A stretch of 64,000 nt of DNA from NCBI RefSeq assembly GCF_014673495.1, contig NZ_CP051006.1, forward strand, positions 4,030,001 to 4,094,000. The letters are read 5' to 3'. The stretch comes from Streptomyces griseofuscus. GTDB taxonomy: Bacteria; Actinomycetota; Actinomycetes; Streptomycetales; Streptomycetaceae. The translations under genes and the position numbers were made by a program. Positions 1 to 7,627 of the stretch are shown in pieces; the stretch's first letter is position 1; each line of letters begins with the position of its first letter. The notes under the pieces are model-generated. The model searched no databases, had not been told where the DNA came from, and worked only from the letters and a program-made list of their open reading frames with translations.

Positions 1-117
1 CATCGGAAGACGGCGAGGCGGGGCGACGGCCGATGAGCGCCCCACCCGAAACCCACCCCACCGGCCCAGGGCAGCATGTTGCGACGGGCCACCTGCGGCA
101 TCGGGCCGGGGCCGGCA
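1..117 (+). other. Left edge; possible tail of an upstream plus-strand gene
   Basis: A plus-strand frame is open from base 1 to a TGA at 34-36 (last residues HRKTARRGDGR). In other actinobacteria the gene facing the end of this Tad cluster is a DEAH-box helicase, so this could be its last codons. Eleven residues cannot prove that and the other two frames are also open, so this is only a suggestion. The remaining bases before the repeat array show nothing recognisable. Confidence 0.2.
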
Positions 118-692
118 CGGCGGGAGGCGGTGGGGCGAAGGCGAAGGCCAGTGAGCGCTCCGCCCGGCGCCCACGTCACCGTCACCAACTCCCCAGAGCG
201 GCCTGCAACAGGCCAGGTCTCGGCACGACGGAAGGCAGCGCGGCGAAGGCGAAGGCCAGTGAGCGCTCCGCCCGGCGCCCACGTCACCGTCACCAACTCC
301 CCAGAGCGGCCTGCAACAGGCCAGGTCTCGGCACGACGGAAGGCAGCGCGGCGAAGGCGAAGGCCAGTGAGCGCTCCGCCCGGCGCCCACGTCACCGTCA
401 CCAACTCCCCAGAGCGGCCTGCAACAGGCCAGGTCTCGGCACGACGGAAGGCAGCGCGGCGAAGGCGAAGGCCAGTGAGCGCTCCGCCCGGCGCCCACGT
501 CACCGTCACCAACTCCCCAGAGCGGCCTGCAACAGGCCAGGTCTCGGCACGACGGAAGGCAGCGCGGCGAAGGCGAAGGCCAGTGAGCGCTCCGCCCGGC
601 GCCCACGTCACCGTCACCAACTCCCCAGAGCGGCCTGCTGCGGGCCAGGTGTCGGCACGACGGAAGGCGGTAGGGCGAAGGTGAGGGCCGGG
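118..692. repeat. 108-bp tandem repeat built from a gene 3' end
   Basis: Five copies of a 108-bp unit; the marker AGTGAGCGCTCC begins at 150, 258, 366, 474 and 582, exactly 108 bp apart. The inner copies look identical; the outer flanks diverge. Read on the minus strand, every unit encodes the same C-terminal peptide (ending QAALGSW) followed by TGA, then a short spacer. The rightmost copy is the genuine end of the TadE-like gene at 614; the other four are copies lying downstream of its stop. There are no unique spacers, so it is not a CRISPR array. Tandem amplification by slippage or unequal recombination is the likely origin. Confidence 0.93.
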
Positions 693-1093
693 GGGTCTGG
701 CGGGCCCGCTCTGGAGCGGATCTCGGCTGTGAACGGGCCGCTTCCCGAGGCCGCTGTCACGTCCGCGATCTCGCCCGCCACCGTGCAGCGCACCAACCGG
801 ACCTCCTGGGCCCACGCCACGCGGCTGGCCAGGGCGCAGGCCACCTCGCCGCCCTCCGCCCAGTGGTCCGCGGCCGCGAGCGCCGCCAGGTCCGCGCCGC
901 CCGCCGCCCGGTGCCGGACGGTGACGGCGTGCCCGAGCGCCAGCACCGCGCCGAAGACCACACAGAGCACCGCGATCGCCCCCAGGCTCCAGACGGTGGC
1001 GGAACCCCGGTCGGAGCCGCACCGGCCCGCCGTACGCCGAGCCGGGACCCGGACCCAGCCGCTGCCCCGCGCCCACGCCCCCTGCCGCCTCAC
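614..1093 (-). CDS. TadE-like membrane protein (Rv3654c-type), last gene of Tad operon
   Basis: 159 aa. A basic N-terminus is followed by GSATVWSLG and one hydrophobic segment (about residues 32-55), the pattern of the small TadE-like pseudopilins found next to Tad ATPases in actinobacteria (the Rv3654c group). The exported part is Ala-rich with two Cys (in EVACAL and LVRCTV). Its ATG overlaps the stop of the preceding TadE gene by 4 nt, so translation is coupled. A role as a minor pilin or assembly subunit is inferred from family and operon. The stop codon lies inside the rightmost copy of the 108-bp tandem array, so this gene's 3' end is the source of the repeat. Confidence 0.85.
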   Translation of the reverse strand: MRRQGAWARGSGWVRVPARRTAGRCGSDRGSATVWSLGAIAVLCVVFGAVLALGHAVTVRHRAAGGADLAALAAADHWAEGGEVACALASRVAWAQEVRLVRCTVAGEIADVTAASGSGPFTAEIRSRAGPPDPPALTFALPPSVVPTPGPQQAALGSW

Positions 1094-1464
1094 GGCCCCG
1101 CCCCCTTCTCGCCGGCCGTCTCCTCCGCCAACGCCACCGCCTCCTCACGGAGTTCGAACGGCAGGCCGCTGAGCACCGGCGGTCTTGCCACCACCGTGAC
1201 CCGGACCTGGTCGCCCTCTCGTCCGACCGTCACCCGGGCCCCGCTCGGCGCTGCCTGACGGGTCACCGACAGCACCGCGGCGGGCGGGTCCTGGCGGGCG
1301 GCGGCCCTGGCGCCGACCCGGGCCGCGTCCACGCACCGGATCTGCGCCGCCGCCATGAGCAACGCCCACACCAGCGCCATCGTGAAAGCCACCAGCACGC
1401 ACAGCGCCATGGCCGCCTCCGCCGTCACGAAGCCCTGGTCCGAGCCCCGTTCACATCCGCGCAC
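1090..1464 (-). CDS. TadE family pilus minor subunit
   Basis: 124 aa. The N-terminal QGFVTAEAAMALCVL is the TadE signature: a pseudopilin-like stretch with a conserved Glu at the start of a single transmembrane helix (about residues 15-38), followed by a small exported domain. TadE proteins are minor pilins or assembly factors of Tad (Flp) pili. Its start lies 14 nt inside the 3' end of the DUF4244 gene and its stop overlaps the next gene by 4 nt, so it is mid-operon. The N-terminal Glu and the operon context make the family call firm; its exact role in Streptomyces is not established. Confidence 0.87.
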   Translation of the reverse strand: MRGCERGSDQGFVTAEAAMALCVLVAFTMALVWALLMAAAQIRCVDAARVGARAAARQDPPAAVLSVTRQAAPSGARVTVGREGDQVRVTVVARPPVLSGLPFELREEAVALAEETAGEKGAGP

Positions 1465-1651
1465 TGAGGGCCTTCTTCACGATGGACTGAAGCTCCGCCC
1501 GGACCGCGCCGCTGGTGACTACCTCGTAGAGCAGCAAGGCGAATCCGACGGCCGCGATGATCCCCATCGCGTACTCGGAGGTCACCATCCCGGAGTCCCG
1601 GCGGCACACCCGCCGCACCCCGGCCAGCACTTCGACGATCTTCCTTTTCAT
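1451..1651 (-). CDS. DUF4244 pilin-like small membrane protein
   Basis: 66 aa from the ATG at 1651, chosen because GGGAG stands about six bases before it; another ATG at 1693 would add 14 residues. The motif DSGMVTSEYAMGIIA followed by a hydrophobic helix is typical of DUF4244, the Flp-pilin-like peptide encoded in actinobacterial Tad clusters: Glu and Tyr at the helix start, with a short basic leader that a prepilin peptidase could remove. It is the best candidate for the major pilin of this locus. No prepilin peptidase gene is in the window. It lies 74 nt downstream of tadC. Confidence 0.83.
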   Translation of the reverse strand: MKRKIVEVLAGVRRVCRRDSGMVTSEYAMGIIAAVGFALLLYEVVTSGAVRAELQSIVKKALSARM

Positions 1652-1725
1652 CTCAACTCCCACGGTTTTTAGATCAGTTCGCACGTTTCTCATCCTCTTC
1701 TCCGCCCCTTTTCCGTCGCCGTCCC

Positions 1726-2505
1726 TCACCTCCCCGCCATCACCCCGCCCGCCAGCCCGATCACCACGGGCAGCACCCCGATCGCGACGAAGGCGGGCAG
1801 GAAGCACAGGCCCACCGGCGCGGAGATCAGTACGGCCGCCCGCCGGGCCCGTGCCGTCGCGGTGCGGCCCCAGTCCGCGCGGGTGTCCGAGGCGATGCGG
1901 GCCACCGGAGCGGCGGCGGGCAGCCCCGACTCGTCGGCCCGCTCCAGCAGCCGCGCCAGGGCACCCGCGCCCGGCAGCGCGGCCAGCCCGTGCCACGCGT
2001 CCGCCGGGGTACCGCCGAGCCGCACCTCCGCCGCGCCCCGCGCCAGCGCCTGCCCGACGGGTCCGCCCAGGGCCTCCCCCACCGCCTGCGCGGCGACCAC
2101 GGGCCCGGCGCCGGCCGCGATGCAGGCCGCCAGCAGATCGGCGGCGAGCGGCAGTTGGCGCGCGGCCTCGGCGGTGTCGACGGCCGCCGCGCCGCCCGCC
2201 ACCGCCCGGATCGCCCGCAGGCGCCAGAGCACGGCACCGACGCCGAGCCCGAGCAGCGCCCCGACGGCCCCGCCGACCAGCACCCACACCCCGCCCACCG
2301 CGCCCACCGGCGGCAGCCAGCGTCGTACCGCGTCCATGACCGCCGACGGCGGCTTCTCCGGACCGGGCTTCGGCCCCAGCAGTACGGCCGCCCGCTGTCG
2401 CGCCCGGCGTCCCCGCCGGACCGACACCACCAGTCGGCCGCCCCAGCCGAGCGCCACCGCCACGACCACGGCCGTCCCCAGCCTGTGCACAACATCCCCG
2501 CTCAC
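1726..2505 (-). CDS. tadC: TadC-like type II secretion F-domain inner-membrane protein
   Basis: 259 aa. Hydrophobic segments lie near residues 66-95 and at the C-terminus, with a T2SSF-type cytoplasmic helical domain between (PLAADLLAACIAAGAGP and a second half with LLERADESGLP). TadB and TadC form the inner-membrane platform that couples the TadA ATPase to pilin movement. The start is a GTG preceded by GGAGGGGTGAGG. It begins 16 nt after tadB. The order ATPase-TadB-TadC-pilin supports the call. Ala/Gly-rich composition makes residue-level comparison hard. Confidence 0.85.
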   Translation of the reverse strand: MSGDVVHRLGTAVVVAVALGWGGRLVVSVRRGRRARQRAAVLLGPKPGPEKPPSAVMDAVRRWLPPVGAVGGVWVLVGGAVGALLGLGVGAVLWRLRAIRAVAGGAAAVDTAEAARQLPLAADLLAACIAAGAGPVVAAQAVGEALGGPVGQALARGAAEVRLGGTPADAWHGLAALPGAGALARLLERADESGLPAAAPVARIASDTRADWGRTATARARRAAVLISAPVGLCFLPAFVAIGVLPVVIGLAGGVMAGR

Positions 2506-2521
2506 GTCCTCACCCCTCCGT

Positions 2522-3376
2522 TCACGTCCCCGCCCCCGCTCCCCGCACGATCCGCGCCGACCACCACAGCCCGGCCGTCTCGAACACCGCGCCGATCAGC
2601 AGGCAGCCGAGGCCGGGGCCGCTGTGCAGGAGGACCCGCAGCGGGGCGGCGCCCATGGCCGCGCCGAGGAGGAGGCCGAGGACGGGGAGGGCGGCGAGCA
2701 GGACGGCGGTGGCTCTCGCACCGGCCAGTTGGGCGCGCAGGTCGGCGCGTTGGTCCCGTTCGGCGCGCAGGGCGCCGTCCAGCCGGTCGAGACCGGCCGC
2801 GAGGCCCGCGCCCTGGTCGACGGCCACCCGCCAGCACGCGGCCAGTCCGAGCAGTCCCTCGGCGCCCGGCTGCCGGGCCGCCATGGCGAGGGCGCCGGGC
2901 ACATCCCCGCCGAAGCGGGCCGCCGCGACCACGGCCGCCAGTGCCTCGCCGAGCCCGCCCGAGTCCCGCGCGGCCCGCAGCAGCGCCTCGCCCGGCTGCC
3001 GTCCGGCCCGCACCTCACCGGCGAACATCCCGCACAGGGCGATCACTTGGTCCACCCGCCGCTCCCGGGCGCGTCTCGCCTCCCCGGCCAGCCGCACCCG
3101 ACGCAGCACGGGCACCCCGGCCGCCCCCGCGAGGACCGGGATCACCGAGCCGCCCAGCACCGCGAGCAGCAGCCCCGCGACCAGGGCCCACCACTCGATC
3201 CCCCAGCGGTCGCGCCATCGCCGTAACGCGGAGCCGAGTTGGTCCTGGACCGACGGCCCGGCGCCCGGCCCGCCGTCCCCGGCCAGCAGCAGCCGCGCCC
3301 GCCGCACCCCGTGATGCCGCTCGCACAGCAGCCACCCCAGCGCGGCCAGACAGATCAGCGCGGCCCCCATCGACAT
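2522..3376 (-). CDS. tadB: TadB-like type II secretion F-domain protein
   Basis: 284 aa from the ATG at 3376 (MSMGAALICLAALGW), one base after the tadA stop. A second in-frame ATG at 3385 lies inside tadA; coupling favours the nearer start. An N-terminal transmembrane segment, a second near residues 60-80, a T2SSF-like helical domain (VIALCGMFAGEVRAGRQPGEAL) and two C-terminal hydrophobic segments fit TadB. It should pair with TadC to form the platform under the pilus. The T2SSF fold and position after the ATPase are clear; the TadB/TadC split follows gene order only. Confidence 0.84.
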   Translation of the reverse strand: MSMGAALICLAALGWLLCERHHGVRRARLLLAGDGGPGAGPSVQDQLGSALRRWRDRWGIEWWALVAGLLLAVLGGSVIPVLAGAAGVPVLRRVRLAGEARRARERRVDQVIALCGMFAGEVRAGRQPGEALLRAARDSGGLGEALAAVVAAARFGGDVPGALAMAARQPGAEGLLGLAACWRVAVDQGAGLAAGLDRLDGALRAERDQRADLRAQLAGARATAVLLAALPVLGLLLGAAMGAAPLRVLLHSGPGLGCLLIGAVFETAGLWWSARIVRGAGAGT

Positions 3377-3377
3377 C

Positions 3378-4700
3378 TCACCCATCACCTTCGCCACCTC
3401 CGAACCCGCCACCGCCGCCCCTCCGGAACCCGTCACCTCGACCAACCCCGAACGCGCCACCACCGCCGTCCCCGGTCCCGTCCCCTCCGCCGCCCTCGAA
3501 CCCGTCGCCTTCGCCGCCGCCCCCGTCCGCGAACCCACCCGCCCCACCCAGCAGTCGGGCCAGCCGCCCCCACCCCTCCTCCCGGACGAACGCCCGCTCC
3601 CCCCACCGCAGCGCGGGTACCGTCCGCACCAGGCCCGTGGCGTCCCGCTCCAGGACGTGCACCTCCGCGATCCGGCGCCGGCCGGAGCGGTCACGCGCCA
3701 GGTGGAGCACCACGGACAGGGCGGCCGCCAACTGGCTGTGCAGCGCGGCGCGGTCGAGTCCCGCGGCCGTGGCCAGCGCCTCCAGGCGGGCCGGGACATC
3801 CCCGGCGGTGTTGGCGTGGACCGTGCAACAGCCGCCCTCATGACCGGTGTTGAGCGCGGCGAGCAGATGGACGACCTCGGGTCCGCGCACCTCTCCGACG
3901 ACCAGCCGGTCCGGTCGCATCCGCAGGGCCTGGCGCACCAGGTCCTGAAGGGTGACCAGGCCCGCGCCCTCCTGGTTCGCGGGCCGGGTCTCCAGCCGGA
4001 CGACATGCGGGTGGTCGGGTCTGAGCTCGGCGGAGTCCTCGGCGAGCACGATCCGCTCGTCGGCGCCGACCAGGCCCAGCAGGGCGCTGAGGAGCGTCGT
4101 CTTGCCGCTGCCGGTGCCGCCGCTGACCAGGAAGGACAGCCGGGCGGCCAGCAGGGCGCGCAGGAGCCGGTCGCCGCCGGGCGGGACCGTGCCGGCCGCC
4201 ACCAGTTCGGCGAGGGTGAAGGCCCGGGGCCGTACCACCCGCAGGGCCAGGCAGGTGCAGCCGACGGCGACCGGGGGCAGCACGGCATGCAGCCGGGTGC
4301 CGTCGGGGAGCCGGGCGTCCGCCCATGGCCGGGCGTCGTCCAGCCGGCGTCCGGCCACCGCGGCCAGCCGCTGCGCGAGGCGTCGTACCGCCGCCGCGTC
4401 GGGGAAGGTGACCGGCGTCAGCTCCAGGCCGCCGCCCCGGTCCACCCACACCCGGTCGGGCGCGGACACCAGGACGTCGGTGACCTCGGGGTCGGCGAGC
4501 AGCGGCTCTAGCGGCCCGCTGCCGACGAGTTCGGATCTCAGCCGCTCGGCCACCCCGAGGATCTCGGCGTCCCCGAGCACCCGCCCCTGCGCGCGCAGCG
4601 CCTGCGCGACCCTTGCCGGGGTGGGTTCGGCACCGCTCTCGGCGAGGCGTCGGCGCACCCCGTCGAGCAGGGCGGCCTGGTCGAGCGCCGCGAAGCTCAC
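3378..4700 (-). CDS. tadA: TadA/CpaF-type secretion ATPase
   Basis: 440 aa. A GspE/PulE/TadA-family hexameric ATPase that should power pilus assembly at the membrane. The N-terminal domain (about 40-150) is followed by Walker A GGTGSGKTT (194-202), an Asp box (VLAEDSAELR) and Walker B/His box region (RLVVGEVRGPE, CTVHANTAGD). Its ATG overlaps the cpaE-like stop by 4 nt. The last 55 or so residues are an unusual Gly/Asp/Glu low-complexity tail (repeated GGGG, GEGDG, GDGTGDGG) that the catalytic fold does not need and that probably varies between strains. Function is confident; the tail is unexplained. Confidence 0.92.
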   Translation of the reverse strand: MSFAALDQAALLDGVRRRLAESGAEPTPARVAQALRAQGRVLGDAEILGVAERLRSELVGSGPLEPLLADPEVTDVLVSAPDRVWVDRGGGLELTPVTFPDAAAVRRLAQRLAAVAGRRLDDARPWADARLPDGTRLHAVLPPVAVGCTCLALRVVRPRAFTLAELVAAGTVPPGGDRLLRALLAARLSFLVSGGTGSGKTTLLSALLGLVGADERIVLAEDSAELRPDHPHVVRLETRPANQEGAGLVTLQDLVRQALRMRPDRLVVGEVRGPEVVHLLAALNTGHEGGCCTVHANTAGDVPARLEALATAAGLDRAALHSQLAAALSVVLHLARDRSGRRRIAEVHVLERDATGLVRTVPALRWGERAFVREEGWGRLARLLGGAGGFADGGGGEGDGFEGGGGDGTGDGGGGAFGVGRGDGFRRGGGGGFGGGEGDG

Positions 4701-5794
4701 CGCGCACCCCCGGACTCCACCAGCGCCTGCTCCCAGAAACCGGTGCAGAACCGGGCCAGTGGGCCGCGCCCGCTCGCGCCCGGCGGTCTCCCGCCGCCCC
4801 TCGGCCGCAGCAGCCCGGGCTCCACCGGCACCTCCCCCGCGAGCGGCAGGCCGAGCAGACGGGCCACCTCACGGTCGTCCAGACCGGGTGCGTACGGTCC
4901 GCGCACCGCGACCCGCAGATCGCGGACGGCCATGCCGACGGCGGCGGCGATCCGGCCGGCCGCGGCGACCGCGCGCAGTTCGGCGGGGACGACGAGGAGG
5001 GCCAGGTCAAGCTGGGCGAGGACCTCGCCGACCCCCTCGTCAAGGCGGCGGGGCAGATCGACCACGACGGCGCCGCCGCGGCGCCGGGCGGCGGCGAGCA
5101 CCGCGCGCACGGCCTGGGGCGGCACCGCGACGCAGTCGCCCCGGTCCCAGCTGAGCACCCGCAGGGAGTGCAGGGCGGGCAGCGACTCCTCCAGGGCGCC
5201 GCCGCCCACCCGCCCCCGGGAGGCGGCGAAGGCCGGCCAGCGCAGCCCCTCGGCGCCCTCGCCGCCGAGCAGCACATCGAGCCCGCCGCCGAGCGGATCG
5301 GCGTCCACCAGCAGGGTGCGCAGCCCCTCGCGGGCGGCGGTGACGGCCAGCGCGCAGGCCAGGGTGGACGCGCCGGCCCCGCCCCGGCCGCCGATCACGC
5401 CGACGGTGAGGGCCGGGCGGCCGACCCCCTCGGCGACATCGGCGATCCGGTCGACCAGCCACTGCTCGCCCTCGGGGAGGATCAGGACATGGTCGGCGCC
5501 GATCTCCATGCCGCGCCGCCATACGTCCGGGTCGTCCTGGTCCCGGCCGATCAGCACCACCTGGCGCCGGCGCGCGGCCCCGAGCAGCCGATGGGCGGCG
5601 TCGTCCCCGACCAGCACGAGCGGGGCCGCCGCCCAGGTGTCTCCCTGGTCGGGGACGCCGTGGTGCACCTCGGGTGTCGCGCCCGCGGCCGCGCACAGCC
5701 GCAGCAGATCGTCCAGGAGCGCGGCGTCCTCGGTGACGATGAGCGGACTGCCGCCGCAGGCGGGCGGTGGGTCATCGGTGATGGTTCCGGACAC
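4697..5794 (-). CDS. CpaE/TadZ-like (Ssd-type) P-loop localisation protein
   Basis: 365 aa from a GTG at 5794, chosen for GGGGGA five bases upstream. The N-terminal half resembles a receiver-like domain. The second half is MinD/ParA-like with a deviant P-loop in VIGGRGGAGASTLA (Gly-Ala-Ser-Thr where Gly-Lys-Thr is expected), then LLVDADPLGGG and VVVDLPRRLD. CpaE/TadZ proteins position the Tad machinery; the actinobacterial version is also called septum-site determining protein Ssd. First gene of the seven-gene operon. The conserved Lys of the ParA loop (KGGxGKT) appears as Arg, as in many family members, so strong ATPase activity should not be assumed. Confidence 0.84.
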   Translation of the reverse strand: MSGTITDDPPPACGGSPLIVTEDAALLDDLLRLCAAAGATPEVHHGVPDQGDTWAAAPLVLVGDDAAHRLLGAARRRQVVLIGRDQDDPDVWRRGMEIGADHVLILPEGEQWLVDRIADVAEGVGRPALTVGVIGGRGGAGASTLACALAVTAAREGLRTLLVDADPLGGGLDVLLGGEGAEGLRWPAFAASRGRVGGGALEESLPALHSLRVLSWDRGDCVAVPPQAVRAVLAAARRRGGAVVVDLPRRLDEGVGEVLAQLDLALLVVPAELRAVAAAGRIAAAVGMAVRDLRVAVRGPYAPGLDDREVARLLGLPLAGEVPVEPGLLRPRGGGRPPGASGRGPLARFCTGFWEQALVESGGAR

Positions 5795-6227
5795 GGTGTT
5801 CCCCCTTCGCCGCGCGGCCCCGTGGCCACGCGATTTCCCGACATCTGGAGAACCGGTGGGCGGCTTCCATATGAACGGCGGCATGAACGGCGAGATGAAG
5901 GCCGACCGGAATCGGCCATACGCCTCCCGCAAACGGAACCGGCCGTGAACTCGCCGCGGCGGGAGTGCGTGGGAAACACGGTGCGGCGATCCGCGAAATA
6001 ATGTGGATCTTGGTGGAAAACCGTGGACAACTCAGGCCCTGTGAATAACTCCGTCACCCGAACCGGTGACGCCGGCACCGACCCCTGTGCGGCATCCACA
6101 GCGCAGCCCTACGATTACCCGGAGTAACGAATCATGGGCGCGCGGGAGCGGCGGTCGCGACGCGAAAGCGTCGGCCGCTCGGCCGTGCGAGGGAAGGAAA
6201 GAGGCGGAAAAACCCGTCCGGACATGC

Positions 6228-6262
6228 GACGACCCCCGCCGGGGGGGAGAGCGGGGGTCGTC
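6228..6262. terminator. Perfect 12-bp inverted repeat between divergent genes
   Basis: Arms GACGACCCCCGC (6228-6239) and GCGGGGGTCGTC (6251-6262) flank an 11-nt G-rich loop. It would be a strong RNA hairpin on either strand. Lying between two divergent genes it cannot end either one unless a transcript starts or runs through here, so an attenuator, a small RNA terminator or a protein site are alternatives. Confidence 0.5.
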
Positions 6263-6396
6263 CCCACGGCCGACTCGGGGGGGGAGGAGCCGGACCGGGT
6301 TAGCACGGTCGCGAACGATCCGTGACTTCCATGGTGTACCCGAGAGCCTTCTCAGGCAAACCCACGCGCCACACCTTACGCCGAATGGTGGGCGCC

Positions 6397-6402
6397 TATG
6401 CT
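6397..6402 (+). promoter_or_regulatory. -10-like hexamer TATGCT before the HAD gene
   Basis: TATGCT ends seven bases before the GTG at 6410, which would put the transcript start at or next to the start codon. There is no Shine-Dalgarno sequence. Confidence 0.5.
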
Positions 6403-6409
6403 CGGGGAC

Positions 6410-7228
6410 GTGGAAAACCACTCCTTGCCTCGCGCGGCGGCCTTCTTCGACCTGGACAAGACGGTCATTGCGAAGTCCAGCACACTCACCTTCAGCAAGT
6501 CCTTCTACCAAGGCGGGCTGATCAACCGCAGGGCCGCGTTGCGCACCGCCTATGCCCAGTTCGTGTTCCTGGCCGGCGGTCTGGACCATGACCAGATGGA
6601 GCGCATGCGCGCCTATCTCTCGGACATGGTCCGGGGCTGGAACCAGCAGCAGGTGCGGGAGATCGTCGCCGAGACCCTGCACGACCTGATCGATCCGATC
6701 ATCTACGACGAGGCAGCCTCACTCATCGAGGAGCACCACACGGCCGGCCGGGACGTGGTCATCGTGTCCACCTCGGGCGCCGAGGTGGTCGAGCCGGTCG
6801 GTGAACTCCTGGGCGCCGACCGGGTGGTGGCCACCCGCATGGTCGTCGGCGAGGACGGCTGCTTCACCGGCGAGGTGGAGTACTACGCCTACGGCCCGAC
6901 CAAGGCGGAGGCGATCCGGGAGCTGGCCCTCTCCGAGGGCTACGACCTCGACCGCTGCTTCGCCTACAGCGACTCGGCGACCGATCTGCCGATGCTCCAG
7001 ACGGTCGGGCACCCGCACGCCGTCAACCCCGACCGGGCGCTGCGCCGCGAGGCCGTCGCGCGCAACTGGCCGGTGCTGGAGTTCCGCCGCCCCGTCCCGC
7101 TCAAGAAGCGGCTGCCCACCCTGTCCGTACCGCCGCGCCCCGCGCTGGTCGCGGCGGCGGCCGTGGGAGCGGCCGCCGCGACGGCCGGACTCGTCTGGTA
7201 CGCCAACCGCCGCCGCGGCACCGCCTGA
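6410..7228 (+). CDS. HAD-IB family hydrolase (SerB-like phosphatase) with C-terminal membrane anchor
   Basis: 272 aa. Motif I is FFDLDKTVI (nucleophile Asp and acid/base Asp), motif II is VIVSTSG and motif III/IV is FAYSDSATDLPML, the HAD-IB set shared with phosphoserine phosphatase. A C-terminal hydrophobic stretch (ALVAAAAVGAAAATAG) followed by Arg suggests tail anchoring. I place the start at the GTG at 6410 (MENHSLPRAAAFFDL) rather than the ATG at 6398, because a -10 hexamer ends seven bases before it. Streptomyces relatives beside Tad clusters have been annotated as morphological-differentiation proteins. Substrate unknown. Confidence 0.87.
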   Translation: MENHSLPRAAAFFDLDKTVIAKSSTLTFSKSFYQGGLINRRAALRTAYAQFVFLAGGLDHDQMERMRAYLSDMVRGWNQQQVREIVAETLHDLIDPIIYDEAASLIEEHHTAGRDVVIVSTSGAEVVEPVGELLGADRVVATRMVVGEDGCFTGEVEYYAYGPTKAEAIRELALSEGYDLDRCFAYSDSATDLPMLQTVGHPHAVNPDRALRREAVARNWPVLEFRRPVPLKKRLPTLSVPPRPALVAAAAVGAAAATAGLVWYANRRRGTA

Positions 7229-7300
7229 CGGGCCCCGCCCGGCACCCACGCACCACCGGACGCCCGCCGCCCGCCGTCCGAGGCCCTTTTCGCCCCCTTC

Positions 7301-7342
7301 ACCCCTGCTCGCGCCGGAAAGTAAAGAAGTGCGAGCAGGGGT
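7301..7342 (+). terminator. Terminator-like hairpin downstream of the HAD gene
   Basis: Arms ACCCCTGCTCGC (7301-7312) and GCGAGCAGGGGT (7331-7342) pair perfectly around an 18-nt A-rich loop, 72 bases after the HAD stop. There is no U tract, as is usual for Streptomyces terminators. Confidence 0.65.
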
Positions 7343-7392
7343 TCCGCTTGTCCCCACCGCGCGGTACAAAGAAATCAGCGGCCCGCGCGACC

Positions 7393-7527
7393 ATGGACAT
7401 CCGAGAGGATCCCCAGTCACTACGCATTTGGCCCACGGACCACTGCATGAACACGGGGCACCCACGCGACGTCGACCCGTCGAATACGGGCCAGCCGCAC
7501 CAGGTACGGGCAAAGTCCCCGTCCTGA
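7393..7527 (+). CDS. Possible 44-aa small protein (low confidence)
   Basis: An ATG frame giving 44 residues (starts MDIREDPQSLRIWP, ends RAKSPS) between two hairpins. It has mixed acidic and basic residues, one Cys and no membrane segment. There is no clear ribosome site and third-position bias is moderate. I do not recognise it. It could be a real small gene or chance; conservation of the frame in other Streptomyces would decide. Confidence 0.25.
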   Translation: MDIREDPQSLRIWPTDHCMNTGHPRDVDPSNTGQPHQVRAKSPS

Positions 7528-7571
7528 TGGGCGAGTTATCGAGGACGCTTGGTAACCCGGTGCTCATGCCA

Positions 7572-7599
7572 GCGGCGGTACGAGAATTCGTACCGCCGC
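7572..7599 (-). terminator. Perfect 12-bp hairpin with GAAT loop
   Basis: Arms GCGGCGGTACGA (7572-7583) and TCGTACCGCCGC (7588-7599) with a four-base loop, just after the end of the Fic-like gene on the minus strand. It is probably that gene's terminator and could act on both strands. Confidence 0.65.
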
Positions 7600-7627
7600 A
7601 TCTCTGTCCGCACCCCGGTGCGAAACC

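Larger units (their letters stand above)
5795..6409. other. Divergent intergenic region between the Tad operon and a HAD gene
   Basis: About 615 bases with no convincing gene. It must hold the minus-strand Tad promoter and the plus-strand HAD promoter. The middle carries a perfect 12-bp hairpin (separate entry) and the right end a -10-like TATGCT. Short open frames here have no ribosome site and poor codon bias. Confidence 0.6.
7229..7627. other. Convergent intergenic region between HAD and Fic-like genes
   Basis: About 400 bases holding two perfect 12-bp hairpins (7301-7342 and 7572-7599) and a possible 44-aa reading frame (7393-7527). Codon bias here is weaker than in neighbouring genes. 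Confidence 0.55.

Noticed and set aside
118..692. CRISPR array
   Set aside because: The repeats are contiguous, with no unique spacers and no cas genes.
33..1172. Long plus-strand reading frames through the repeat array encoding repetitive Arg/Ala peptides
   Set aside because: They are antisense to the TadE-like gene and stay open only because the 108-bp unit is a multiple of three; no ribosome site and no family resemblance.
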